This document shows, one piece after another, positions 34,558 to 43,059 of a stretch of DNA of 64,000 nt. Each line of letters starts with the position of its first letter. Within the stretch, counting starts at the first letter, position 1. The position numbers were made by a program, and so were the translations under genes. Location of the stretch: assembly GCF_910583865.1 (NCBI RefSeq), contig NZ_CAJTYX010000006.1, positions 1 through 64,000 on the forward strand, given 5' to 3'. The DNA comes from an uncultured Muribaculum sp. (GTDB lineage: Bacteria > Bacteroidota > Bacteroidia > Bacteroidales > Muribaculaceae). The notes below the pieces were generated by a model. That model had not been told where the DNA came from, did no database searches, and worked only from the letters and a program-made list of their open reading frames with translations.

Positions 34558-35577
34558 ATGAAACTGATTTTACCGTTGCTCCTCATCGGGACGCTTATCG
34601 CGGCCCAAGGATGCACCGATTGGAGGCAGTCCGGAACAGGAGATGCCGAGAAGATGGAGATAGAACGTTATGACCTGGGACTCAGCGCCTACCCGGGAGC
34701 AGACTCAACAGAGCGCGCTGATTTCCGAGAGCGATATGCCGCAATAAACGATATAATGATACGCCTCTATGCCTCAAGCCATCCGGAAGTGAGGCCAGAG
34801 ACGACAGATTCAACCATCCTTGCGTATGCCACAAGCAGAGGCGTCGGAATGTTCGGCTGCGCCATACGCGAACGTCTCGGAAGCCTTGACTCGGTGGAAC
34901 ATGCCTTAGGAGCGGCATCCCGACAGGCAATGACGCTGATTCCGGAAATTAAATGGCCGCGCCTGTACGGCGTAATATCATCTTATTCACAATCGATAAT
35001 ACTATGCGGCGACTCCGTGGCCCTCATAGGTACCAACCATTATCTCGGCACTGATGACGAGGCATACCTTGGATTTGACAGCTACATCAGGCAAGAAAAA
35101 TGCCTCAGGGTACTTCCTCGACACCTCACTGAATCCCTGCTGAACACACAGATGCCGTATGCCCCATCAGAGGGGGATGAAACGGCGTTGAGCCGCATGC
35201 TATACACCGGCGCGGTGGAATGGATTACCGCCAGACTGACCGCAACCGACGATTTCGGCGCAATGCTCGGATGGGACGATCGCGACAAGAGATGGGCGGC
35301 AGACAACGAAGCCAGTGTATGGAAATCAATGATAAACCGCAAGATACTCTATTCTACCGACCCGACAATGGGAGAACGCATCACACAGGCCGCGCCGGCA
35401 ACTCCGCTTATCAACCCTGAGGCACCGGGGAGAATCGGCACCTGGATCGGAATGCGCATCGTCGACGCATACATGAAAGGTCATCCCGACATGAAAGCCG
35501 TGGAACTCCTGAATAAAGATTTCTATGGCAATGCCTTGACGCTCGTAGAATCGGGCTATAATCCGTTCGGCAAATAA
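34558..35577 (+). CDS. GldB-like lipoprotein
   Basis: Protein of 339 residues with a lipoprotein signal (LIGTLIAAQGC, Cys at 19). It resembles the GldB/gliding motility-associated lipoprotein family: SVALIGTNHYLGTDDEAYLGFDSYIRQ, PRHLTESLL, and the C-terminal GRIGTWIGMRIVDAYMKGHPDM. Non-gliding Bacteroidales carry homologues, so a link to motility should not be assumed. The family folds like a zinc-independent DUF2268-type peptidase relative, but catalysis is unproven. It has its own promoter, divergent from the amidase gene. Confidence 0.78.
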   Translation: MKLILPLLLIGTLIAAQGCTDWRQSGTGDAEKMEIERYDLGLSAYPGADSTERADFRERYAAINDIMIRLYASSHPEVRPETTDSTILAYATSRGVGMFGCAIRERLGSLDSVEHALGAASRQAMTLIPEIKWPRLYGVISSYSQSIILCGDSVALIGTNHYLGTDDEAYLGFDSYIRQEKCLRVLPRHLTESLLNTQMPYAPSEGDETALSRMLYTGAVEWITARLTATDDFGAMLGWDDRDKRWAADNEASVWKSMINRKILYSTDPTMGERITQAAPATPLINPEAPGRIGTWIGMRIVDAYMKGHPDMKAVELLNKDFYGNALTLVESGYNPFGK

Positions 35578-35600
35578 GAGATTGTTTAAAAACAACCTCT
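35577..35600 (+). terminator. palindromic hairpin after the GldB-like gene
   Basis: AGAGATTGTTT-AA-AAACAACCTCT, starting at the stop codon of the GldB-like gene. The stem has one mismatch. It probably ends the transcript. A related string (GGTTGTTTAAAAGG) occurs near 32246, suggesting a recurrent intergenic element. Confidence 0.5.
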
Positions 35601-35976
35601 AAGCGTTTCCAACAACCCTAAAGTGGCAGATCAGTTAAGAACGATTCCCGCATGGGACGGAGCAAGGGCGCATTCGAAATGGTACGCTCTCGCAAACTGA
35701 CGGATAAATGCAAGAGTTGACTCCCGAGGCATGACATGTTCGCGCCTTGAATCGCGAGCCGAGACACGACGGTCATCGGCGGTAAGATACGATGTAGACT
35801 TTTTAAGCATAGGCAGACGTATTGGCGGTTTACCTCTTAAACGCTCGGAAACCGACTTTTATTACTCCACCATAGTGGAAACTTTCAGTTCATTAAGAGG
35901 TCGTTTAAAACTATCGCCTCACAAACTACGCAAATGCAAAAATATTGTGTGAAACTATAAAAATTTTCTTAAATAA
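35601..35976. other. non-coding stretch with a small structured element
   Basis: No credible gene. A ~70-base element at 35832-35901 is bounded by inverted repeats ACCTCTTAA (35832-35840) and TTAAGAGGT (35893-35901) and contains CGGAAACCG and TCCACCATAGTGGA hairpins inside. A 73-residue plus-strand frame (35731-35952) crosses these repeats and has no recognisable features, so it is not called. Confidence 0.45.
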
Positions 35977-36008
35977 TTTGCCGGACACGTAGCTAATTCC
36001 TATCTTTG
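35977..36008 (+). promoter_or_regulatory. promoter of the ECF sigma factor gene
   Basis: TTTG at 35977-35980, 20-base spacer, TATCTTTG at 36001-36008, a perfect match. The leader is about 165 bases. The sequence just downstream (…TTAGATAC…CGCT…) resembles the repeat units upstream of dxr. Confidence 0.7.
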
Positions 36009-36179
36009 AGCCATCATTAGATACATTCGCTTTCGACAACACGTATTCACGACGACAATAGCGAACCGTATCCTCCTCGACAGAGGCAAATCTAGACCTC
36101 ACAGCAAATATAGTATTTACTCCAAAAATCTCAGTGCCTATAGCGACGACCATTACTTCAAATCAAAAAATCACAAGTA

Positions 36180-36773
36180 ATGCAAATCTTTTCTTCATTC
36201 ACCGACGAACAGCTGGTGAAATCGTATGTTGAAGGGAACAACGAAGCTTTCGACGCGCTCTTGTTGCGCCACCAATCGAAACTGTTTTCATATATCATGC
36301 GCATCGTGCGCAACCGCGACATCGCCGACGACATCTTCCAGGAGACATTCGTCAAGATTATCATGATGCTAAAGCAAGGACGCTACACCGAGAACGGTAA
36401 GTTCTCGGCCTGGTTGCACCGCATCGCCCACAACCTGATTATCGACTTCTATCGCCAGGAACGAGTGGAAAACACCGTATCGACCGACGACACCGACACG
36501 GACATGCTCAACCGCCGCGACCTGTGCGACACCAACATAGAGGACTGGCTTGTCGAGAACCAGATACACACCGACGTGCGACGTCTGATAAACGCCCTTC
36601 CCGAGCCTCAACGCGAGGTGCTCACCATGCGCTATTACCGCGACATGAGCTTCAAGGAGATAGCCGAAGCCACCGAAGTAAGTATCAATACGGCTTTGGG
36701 ACGCATGCGCTACGCGTTGCTGAACATGCGCCGTATGGCGGCAAAGCACAACATCCAGCTCACCACCGCCTGA
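36180..36773 (+). CDS. RNA polymerase sigma-70 factor, ECF type
   Basis: Two-domain sigma factor of 197 residues. Region 2 covers about residues 22-95 (DALLLRHQSKLFSYIMRIVRNRDIADDIFQETFVKII, then AWLHRIAHNLIIDFYRQ). Region 4 covers about 135-190 (LPEPQREVLTMRYYRDMSFKEIAEATEVSINTALGRMRYAL). The linker is acidic and longer than in many ECF factors. No FecR-type anti-sigma gene or SusC/D pair is adjacent, so it is not the usual carbohydrate or iron regulator. The target is unknown. Confidence 0.9.
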   Translation: MQIFSSFTDEQLVKSYVEGNNEAFDALLLRHQSKLFSYIMRIVRNRDIADDIFQETFVKIIMMLKQGRYTENGKFSAWLHRIAHNLIIDFYRQERVENTVSTDDTDTDMLNRRDLCDTNIEDWLVENQIHTDVRRLINALPEPQREVLTMRYYRDMSFKEIAEATEVSINTALGRMRYALLNMRRMAAKHNIQLTTA

Positions 36774-36805
36774 CCGCCGTCAATCCTGCATGATGAGAAT
36801 ACATA

Positions 36806-36840
36806 AAAGAGCGGGACACCAATTGGTGTCCCGCTCTTTT
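36806..36840. terminator. bidirectional terminator between the sigma factor and Skp-like genes
   Basis: A near-perfect palindrome, AAAGAGCGGGACACC-AATT-GGTGTCCCGCTCTTT, with A-run and T-run on its two sides. It serves the converging genes ending at 36773 and 36866. Confidence 0.88.
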
Positions 36841-36865
36841 ATGTATTACGGTTAAAATCGGAGAA

Positions 36866-37459
36866 TCAGTTTTCAGCGACTTTGTTGTAGCGCTTGTTAA
36901 GTCCATCGATGACTTCGTTGGTTATGTCGAGAGCCGGATTGAAGTAGACACCTGCAGCTTTGTAAAGAATCGCATCATAGCCCTTCTTCTTGTTGTATTC
37001 CTTGATGAAAGCCTCGATCGAGTCGGTAAGCTGTATCTGCTGCTGTATCATCTCCTGCTCGGCCTCACGCTGAAGGCTGGCGAGATAGTTCTGGGCTTCG
37101 GCCTGCTTCTTGTTGAACGTCTCCTGGTCGGACTGGAAACTTTCCTGGGAGAGGTAGCCGTTGTTGTTGATTTTCTGCTGTATCTGGTTGCCGAGTTTCT
37201 GTAGTTCGGAGCCACGGGTGCGCTGGGCATTGTCGATTTTATTAATCTGACGCAGCTGTGCCTCCTTGAAATCCTTGGCAAGGTTGTAGTGTGCGGCAAT
37301 CGAATCGGCATCGATGTAGCGGATGTTTACCGCAGCGGCGACAGCCTTGTCGGCGGACGACGCTACGGGAGCGGCATCCTCTTTGCCCGAAGAGCATGAC
37401 ACCGCCATTACGGCAAGCGCCACGATGAGTGTCTTTGCACAAAGTGCGATTTTCTTCAT
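36866..37459 (-). CDS. OmpH/Skp-like lipoprotein
   Basis: Protein of 197 residues with a lipoprotein signal (ALAVMAVSCSS, Cys at 22). A long helical, Gln/Lys/Glu-rich segment follows (about 65-150), typical of the tentacle-shaped coiled coil of Skp/OmpH periplasmic chaperones. The YDAILYKAAGVYFNPALDITNEVIDGLNKRY end is also typical for the family. Lipidation would tether it to a membrane, unlike E. coli Skp. The likely job is holding outer-membrane proteins during transit. It follows a small membrane protein gene by about 10 bases. Confidence 0.82.
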   Translation of the reverse strand: MKKIALCAKTLIVALAVMAVSCSSGKEDAAPVASSADKAVAAAVNIRYIDADSIAAHYNLAKDFKEAQLRQINKIDNAQRTRGSELQKLGNQIQQKINNNGYLSQESFQSDQETFNKKQAEAQNYLASLQREAEQEMIQQQIQLTDSIEAFIKEYNKKKGYDAILYKAAGVYFNPALDITNEVIDGLNKRYNKVAEN

Positions 37460-37469
37460 TGTAAGTTGC

Positions 37470-37673
37470 TTAATGTATGGTATTTTTTGTTATTTTTCTA
37501 TCCGTCGGACGCTGTCCGTGGCCCGAAGCACAGGAAATCCCTTTGCGACGGAGCGCCACATTATCGTGAACATAGCCTGATGGGAAGCGTGCGCCTTTGA
37601 CAAAAAGCACTTTAACTCCCAAAAGCACCACGCACACGGCTATGATGGCGATGGTCAACAACACTGTTTTCAC
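37470..37673 (-). CDS. small conserved-looking membrane protein, GTG start
   Basis: Protein of 67 residues when translated from the GTG at 37673 (MKTVLLTIAIIAVCVVLLGVK…). One N-terminal membrane span is followed by a short soluble tail (FPSGYVHDNVALRRKGISCASGHG) with a Cys and several His/Gly. The GTG is preferred over the ATG at 37694 because a perfect -7 box at 37697-37704 would put transcription start downstream of that ATG. It is ten bases upstream of the Skp-like gene and so co-transcribed. Function unknown. Confidence 0.6.
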   Translation of the reverse strand: MKTVLLTIAIIAVCVVLLGVKVLFVKGARFPSGYVHDNVALRRKGISCASGHGQRPTDRKITKNTIH

Positions 37674-37696
37674 TGTGTCACTATGTTTTTGCACTG

Positions 37697-37704
37697 CAAA
37701 TATA
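37697..37704 (-). promoter_or_regulatory. candidate -7 element for the small membrane protein/Skp-like pair
   Basis: CAAATATA on the plus strand gives TATATTTG on the minus strand. The -33 box is not clear. The expected transcript start near 37690 leaves a ~17-base leader before the GTG at 37673. Confidence 0.45.
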
Positions 37705-37823
37705 AGAAAGGAATTACAAATCTGGAATTATCTAAATTTTATTTTGTAACTTAGAGTGCGAAAAGCAAAGAATTTAACAATTTTATACAATTCAAAGCGA
37801 CAATTAACTGACTAAATTCCATA

Positions 37824-39290
37824 ATGACTATGACCATCAAGGATCTCAAACCGACGGCAGTCTGGACGATCTTCGACGAGATCACGCAGGTGCCGCGTCC
37901 CTCCAAGAAAGAGGAAAAGATACGCCACTACATTCTCGAATTCGCAAAGAAACATGGCATCGCCGCCAAGACCGACGAGGTAGGCAACGTCGTGCTCAGC
38001 AAGCCCGCAACTCCGGGCCATGAAAACGCCCCTACTGTAATCATGCAGGGACACATGGACATGGTGTGCGAGTCCAACAAGAAGGATTTCGATTTCGACA
38101 ACAGCCCCATCACCACCATCATCGACGGAGAGTGGGTTCATGCCGACAACACCACCCTCGGCGCCGACAACGGAATCGGCGTGGCTGCATCGCTGGCTGT
38201 AATGGCCGATAACAGCCTCGTGCACGGTCCGCTGGAAGCGCTGTTCACCGTCGACGAAGAGACCGGCATGACCGGAGCCAACAATCTCGGAGCCGACATG
38301 ATGAACGGTTCTATACTGCTCAACCTCGACTCGGAGGATGACGGCCAGTTCTTCATCGGATGCGCCGGTGGAATCGACACTACCATCACTTTCGACTACA
38401 AGCGCGAAATGGCACCTGCCGACTACCACTGGTTTGACATCGAACTCGCCAACCTCAGTGGAGGCCACTCCGGGGGTGACATCCACGAGGGCCGCGCCAA
38501 CTCCAACAAGCTGCTGGCCCGCTTCCTCTTCGGCCTGTCGCAGAAGCACGACATAGTGCTTAGCGAAATAAGCGGCGGCAACCTTCGAAACGCCATACCG
38601 CGCGCGGCACATGCCATAGTGGGCGTGCACACTTCCAAGAAAGAGGACGTGATGGTGGCCTTCAACGAATTCGTCGCGCAGGTGAAGAACGAATATTCCC
38701 ACACCGACCCGACGATGGACATCACCATCGCCACCACCGACAAGCCGGAATATGCTATCGACAGCGACACCACACTGCGCCTTATACGCTCGCTCTACGC
38801 ATGCCCCCACGGTGTGATATCAATGAGCCACGACCTCGAAGGCCTCGTGGAGACATCGACCAATCTCGCATCGGTGAAGATGCAGCCCGACAACACCATT
38901 CTCGTCACCACAAGCCAGCGCAGCTCGGTAGAGAGCCGCAAATATGACATAGCCAACCAGATAGAGGCCATGTTCCTACTGGCCGGGGCAAAGGTAACCC
39001 ACGGTGACGGGTATCCCGGATGGGCGCCCAATATGGATTCAGCCATCATGAAGATTGCCGCCGACACCTACCGTGAGCTTTACGGCGAGGAGCCACTCAT
39101 CACCGCCATCCATGCCGGACTCGAGTGCGGGCTGTTCCTGACGAAATACCCACACCTCGACATGGTATCATTCGGCCCGACGCTACGTGGAGTGCACTCG
39201 CCGAGCGAGAAGATGCACATACCCGCCGTGGCACGTTTCTGGGACCAGCTGACCACAATCCTGCGCAAAGTAGCGGAATTGAAGGGCTGA
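37824..39290 (+). CDS. pepD: aminoacyl-histidine dipeptidase (Xaa-His dipeptidase, PepD)
   Basis: M20-family zinc dipeptidase of 488 residues, normal for PepD. The metal-binding blocks are visible: VIMQGHMDMVCE (His-Met-Asp) near residue 74-85, TLGADNGIGVA with the bridging Asp near 110-120, and FTVDEETGMTGA with the catalytic and metal-binding Glu pair. A dimerisation lid follows. The late DMVSFGPTLRGVHSPSEKM block provides the last ligand. No signal peptide, so cytosolic peptide breakdown. Confidence 0.93.
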   Translation: MTMTIKDLKPTAVWTIFDEITQVPRPSKKEEKIRHYILEFAKKHGIAAKTDEVGNVVLSKPATPGHENAPTVIMQGHMDMVCESNKKDFDFDNSPITTIIDGEWVHADNTTLGADNGIGVAASLAVMADNSLVHGPLEALFTVDEETGMTGANNLGADMMNGSILLNLDSEDDGQFFIGCAGGIDTTITFDYKREMAPADYHWFDIELANLSGGHSGGDIHEGRANSNKLLARFLFGLSQKHDIVLSEISGGNLRNAIPRAAHAIVGVHTSKKEDVMVAFNEFVAQVKNEYSHTDPTMDITIATTDKPEYAIDSDTTLRLIRSLYACPHGVISMSHDLEGLVETSTNLASVKMQPDNTILVTTSQRSSVESRKYDIANQIEAMFLLAGAKVTHGDGYPGWAPNMDSAIMKIAADTYRELYGEEPLITAIHAGLECGLFLTKYPHLDMVSFGPTLRGVHSPSEKMHIPAVARFWDQLTTILRKVAELKG

Positions 39291-39330
39291 TACCGCAAAA
39301 AACGTAAAATCAAGATTTTAACCATAACAC

Positions 39331-39374
39331 TCCCCGGCATGGTACATGCGACGTGCTATCGTGCCGGGGATTTT
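39331..39374 (+). terminator. terminator of pepD
   Basis: TCCCCGGCA (39331-39339) and TGCCGGGGA (39362-39370) form a perfect nine-base stem followed by TTTT. It lies about 40 bases after pepD and just before the muramidase start codon at 39386, so it could also act as an attenuator for that gene. Confidence 0.65.
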
Positions 39375-39385
39375 CATCCCTTACC

Positions 39386-40162
39386 ATGAGCACAATCCAC
39401 CAATATCTCCTCGGTGCGCTTGCTATAGCGACGATTGCATATTCCGTAGAAGCACGGCAACCGAGAGTGACGCCACCGGACTCATTGCACATACTGCCCG
39501 AGAACCTATGGGAACTCCCTGAGAATCCATGGTCGGAGACGGCGAGAAACACAGTGAAGCGCCTGGACGAAGATGACTTCCGCATGGCCGCCAACGAACT
39601 CGGTATAGACGTAGCCTCGATGAAAGCGGTCGTGTCGATAGAAGCGGGGGTCACCCACCAAGGATTTCATGCTCCTGGAAAACCTCTTCTAAATTTCGAC
39701 CTCGCCATGTTCAAGCGAGGCGCACGCAGACGGGGCATAAATCTTGCGCCATACATGAAACAACATACCACGGCATTCGCGCGTCCCGACAGAAGCCGCT
39801 ACGGCAGCTACCAGGCCGCCCAATACGCGCGCCTGGAGGATGCCATGGCGATAGATTCCGTGACAGCCATGGAAAACAGCTTCTGGGGTATGTTCCAGAT
39901 CGGAGGATTCAACTGGAAGAAATGCGGCACATCATCGGTAAAGGAGTTTGTAAAACGCATGTCGGCCAGCGAGCATGAGCAGCTGGAACTATTCGTTGAG
40001 TTCGTGAAATCGCAGGGCCTCGACAAATATCTACAGAAAAAGGACTGGGCCGGCTTCGCGCGTCGCTACAACGGACCGGGGTATGCCAAACGCCGCTACC
40101 ACACAAGGCTCGCCAGAGCCTACGAGAAATACCGCAAGGAGGAGAAAGCCGGAAAGAAGTGA
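39386..40162 (+). CDS. N-acetylmuramidase family protein (DUF3380-type)
   Basis: Exported protein of 258 residues from the ATG at 39386 (signal: MSTIHQYLLGALAIATIAYSVEA). The N-acetylmuramidase domain starts near residue 65: MKAVVSIEAGVTHQGF places the likely catalytic Glu in SIEAG, and FWGMFQIGGFNWKKCG and RYNGPGYAKRRYHTRLARAY close the domain, as in phage-type lysins of this family. It could act in cell-wall remodelling. Family members are often phage-borne, but no other phage gene is near. Confidence 0.82.
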   Translation: MSTIHQYLLGALAIATIAYSVEARQPRVTPPDSLHILPENLWELPENPWSETARNTVKRLDEDDFRMAANELGIDVASMKAVVSIEAGVTHQGFHAPGKPLLNFDLAMFKRGARRRGINLAPYMKQHTTAFARPDRSRYGSYQAAQYARLEDAMAIDSVTAMENSFWGMFQIGGFNWKKCGTSSVKEFVKRMSASEHEQLELFVEFVKSQGLDKYLQKKDWAGFARRYNGPGYAKRRYHTRLARAYEKYRKEEKAGKK

Positions 40163-40191
40163 ATCACTGCGGTGACATCCGCCAATATACC

Positions 40192-40229
40192 AAGCGGGAT
40201 TCGAGTCTATGTCGACTCGAATCCCGCTT
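40192..40229. terminator. bidirectional terminator between the muramidase and frdB genes
   Basis: A perfect 16-base stem, AAGCGGGATTCGAGTC / GACTCGAATCCCGCTT, with a six-base loop, between two converging genes. Confidence 0.85.
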
Positions 40230-40265
40230 ATGATTTAAATGACCGCCATCACGGTCAGGATTTGC

Positions 40266-41015
40266 TTACTCAGCGCACTTTGCCTTGATAAATTCGCGGT
40301 TGAGGCGCGCAATGTTGCTGATTTTGATACACTTGGGGCATTCGGCCTCGCATGCGCCGGTGTTGGTGCAGTTGCCGAAACCGAGTTCGTCCATCTTCTT
40401 CACCATGGCACGGGCACGACGCTTGCGCTCTACCTGTCCCTGGGGAAGGAGTGCGAACTGGCTGACCTTGGCCGACACGAAGAGCATGGCCGATCCGTTC
40501 TTGCAGGCTGCCACACATGCGCCACACCCGATGCAAGTGGCGGAGTCCATAGCCATATCGGCGTTGACCTTGGAGATGGGGAGCGAGTTCGCATCCTGTG
40601 CGCCGCCGCAATTGAACGACACATAACCGCCGGCCTGCTGTATCTGGTCGAAAGCGTTACGGTTGACCATAAGATCCTTGATCACGGGGAATGCGGCAGA
40701 ACGCCACGGCTCTACAGTGATTGTCTCGCCATCCTTGAAGCGACGCATGTAGAGCTGGCAGGTGGTCGCTCCCGTGGCGGGTCCGTGGGGATGTCCGTTG
40801 ATGTAGAGCGAGCACATGCCGCAGATACCCTCGCGGCAGTCGTGGTCGAATGCGATAGGCTCCTCATGGTTGTTGACGAGCTGCTCGTTGAGTATATCGA
40901 GAGTTTCAAGGAACGAGGTGTCGGTATCGGTCTCCACGGTATAAGTGCGGAACTCACCTTTTTCCTTAGGACCGGCCTGACGCCAGACCTTGAGATTAAC
41001 AGTCATATTTGCCAT
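40266..41015 (-). CDS. frdB: fumarate reductase/succinate dehydrogenase iron-sulfur subunit
   Basis: Electron-transfer subunit of 249 residues. The N-terminal 2Fe-2S ferredoxin domain has CREGICGMCSLYING near residues 60-75. The C-terminal domain carries CIGCGACVAACKNG for the 4Fe-4S cluster and CTNTGACEAECPKCI for the 3Fe-4S/4Fe-4S part. It passes electrons from the cytochrome b subunit to FrdA. It is the last gene of the operon, 22 bases after frdA. Confidence 0.94.
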   Translation of the reverse strand: MANMTVNLKVWRQAGPKEKGEFRTYTVETDTDTSFLETLDILNEQLVNNHEEPIAFDHDCREGICGMCSLYINGHPHGPATGATTCQLYMRRFKDGETITVEPWRSAAFPVIKDLMVNRNAFDQIQQAGGYVSFNCGGAQDANSLPISKVNADMAMDSATCIGCGACVAACKNGSAMLFVSAKVSQFALLPQGQVERKRRARAMVKKMDELGFGNCTNTGACEAECPKCIKISNIARLNREFIKAKCAE

Positions 41016-41037
41016 TTTGTAGAAAATTCTTTAAGAG

Positions 41038-43050
41038 TTACGACTTATAGTTACGTGTCTGCACCTTGATTGCCTCATAGTGGAGCGGCTCCTTGATAAG
41101 CTCGGGAGCTTTCTCGTCGCTTCCCTGATAGTCCCAGCATGCCACATAGAAGTAGTTAGCATCGTCGCGCTTGGCCTCGCCTTCCTCGGTCTGATACTCC
41201 TCGCGGAAGTGGCCGCCACAACTCTCGTTGCGGTTGAGAGCATCGTAGGCAACCAACTCGCCCATAGTGATGAAGTCCTTGAGGCGGAAAGCCTTGTCAA
41301 GCTCGTTGTTCATGCCCTCGGCGGTGCCGGGCACGTAGAGATTGGTCTCAAACTCCTTGCGGAGAGCCTTGAGCTTGTCGAGAGCAAGGGTAAGACCCTC
41401 CTTTGTGCGGCCCATGCCGACATACTCCCACATGATGTGGCCAAGTTCCTTATGAAGGGAATCGACGGAGCGCTTGCCCTGAATCTTGAGGAATCCTTCC
41501 TGGGCTGCGATACATTTCTTCTCGGCCTCGTCAAACTCGGGACCGTCGGTGCCGGGGCAAGGAACGGTAATCTGGTCGCTGAGGTAGTTCTGGATAGTAT
41601 ATGGAAGCACGAAGTAACCGTCGGCAAGACCCTGCATGAGGGCAGACGCGCCCAGACGGTTGGCGCCGTGGTCGGAGAAGTTGCACTCACCGATAGCGAA
41701 GAGGCCCTTGAGCGATGTCTGCAGCTCGTAGTCTACCCAGATACCACCCATAGTGTAGTGGATTGCGGGGAAAATCATCATCGGGTTGTAGTAAACCTGA
41801 CCGTTGATCTCATTGCCCTTTTCGCCGGGATTCACATCGGTAATCTCCTCATACATGTCAAAGAGGTTGCCGTAGCGCTGACGCACCACATCGATGCCGA
41901 GACGGTTGATGGCCTCGGAGAAGTCAAGGAACACGGCGAGTCCGGTGTTGTTCACGCCGAAGCCCTTGTCGCAACGCTCTTTGGCGGCACGTGATGCCAC
42001 GTCGCGGGGCACAAGGTTTCCGAATGCCGGATAGCGGCGCTCGAGATAGTAGTCGCGACGATCCTCGGGGATGTCGGAGCCTTTGATTTCACCGCGCTGG
42101 AGTTTCTTAGCATCCTCGATGTCCTTTGGCACCCAGATGCGTCCGTCGTTGCGGAGCGACTCCGACATGAGCGTCAGCTTCGACTGCTGGTCGCCATGCA
42201 CGGGGATACATGTCGGATGGATCTGCACATATGACGGGTTGGCGAAATAAGCGCCCTTGCGGTAGCAGGCCATCGCAGCGGAGCAGTTGCAGCCCATAGC
42301 GTTGGTCGAAAGGAAGTAGGCGTTGCCATAGCCGCCGGTAGCGATTACCACGGCATGTGCCGCGAAACGCTCGAACTTGCCGGTGACGAGGTTCTTGGCG
42401 ATGATTCCGCGGGCACGTCCGTCGATCATCACCACGTCGTGCATCTCATAGCGGTTGTAGCTCTTTACCTTGCCGAGATTGATCTGGCGGTTGAGCGAGC
42501 TGTAAGCGCCGAGAAGGAGCTGCTGGCCGGTCTGTCCCTTGGCATAGAATGTACGCGACACCTGCGCGCCGCCGAACGAACGGTTGGCGAGAAGGCCTCC
42601 GTATTCACGTGCGAAAGGCACACCCTGTGCCACACACTGGTCAATGATATTGTTTGACACCTCGGCCAGACGGTAGACGTTGGCCTCGCGTGCACGATAG
42701 TCGCCGCCTTTGACGGTATCGTAGAAAAGACGATACACGGAGTCGCCGTCGTTCTGATAGTTCTTGGCGGCGTTTATACCACCCTGGGCTGCGATGGAGT
42801 GGGCGCGGCGGGGGCTGTCCTGTATGCAGAAGTTGAGCACGTTGAAGCCCATCTCGGCGAGGGTGGAGGCGGCAGAGGCGCCTGCAAGACCCGTACCGAC
42901 CACGATTACCGACAGACGGCGCTTGTTGGCGGGATTGACGAGCTTCTGGTGAGCCTTATAATTGGTCCATTTTTCAGCGATAGGACCTTCCGGGATCTTA
43001 GAATCGGCCGGATTCATCACTTTTACTTTGTCTAAATCTGTAGTTGCCAT
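41038..43050 (-). CDS. frdA: fumarate reductase/succinate dehydrogenase flavoprotein subunit
   Basis: FAD-containing catalytic subunit of 670 residues. Visible are the dinucleotide-binding VVGTGLAGASAASTLAEMGF near residue 50, the HSIAAQGGINAAKNY block containing the flavin-linking His, and the active-site HPTCIPVHGDQQ region. Length and arrangement fit the B-type three-subunit enzyme (FrdCAB) of Bacteroides and Wolinella. It reduces fumarate to succinate in anaerobic respiration. Confidence 0.95.
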   Translation of the reverse strand: MATTDLDKVKVMNPADSKIPEGPIAEKWTNYKAHQKLVNPANKRRLSVIVVGTGLAGASAASTLAEMGFNVLNFCIQDSPRRAHSIAAQGGINAAKNYQNDGDSVYRLFYDTVKGGDYRAREANVYRLAEVSNNIIDQCVAQGVPFAREYGGLLANRSFGGAQVSRTFYAKGQTGQQLLLGAYSSLNRQINLGKVKSYNRYEMHDVVMIDGRARGIIAKNLVTGKFERFAAHAVVIATGGYGNAYFLSTNAMGCNCSAAMACYRKGAYFANPSYVQIHPTCIPVHGDQQSKLTLMSESLRNDGRIWVPKDIEDAKKLQRGEIKGSDIPEDRRDYYLERRYPAFGNLVPRDVASRAAKERCDKGFGVNNTGLAVFLDFSEAINRLGIDVVRQRYGNLFDMYEEITDVNPGEKGNEINGQVYYNPMMIFPAIHYTMGGIWVDYELQTSLKGLFAIGECNFSDHGANRLGASALMQGLADGYFVLPYTIQNYLSDQITVPCPGTDGPEFDEAEKKCIAAQEGFLKIQGKRSVDSLHKELGHIMWEYVGMGRTKEGLTLALDKLKALRKEFETNLYVPGTAEGMNNELDKAFRLKDFITMGELVAYDALNRNESCGGHFREEYQTEEGEAKRDDANYFYVACWDYQGSDEKAPELIKEPLHYEAIKVQTRNYKS

Positions 43051-43059
43051 ATCGCTTGA

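Noticed and set aside
35731..35952. A 73-residue plus-strand frame before the sigma factor gene
   Set aside because: Crosses the structured inverted-repeat element; composition is not protein-like.
37812..38810. A 332-residue frame antisense to pepD
   Set aside because: Val/His/Gly-rich shadow of a confident metallopeptidase gene.
39386..40162. Prophage remnant around the N-acetylmuramidase gene
   Set aside because: No other phage gene, attachment site or holin nearby; the protein has its own signal peptide.
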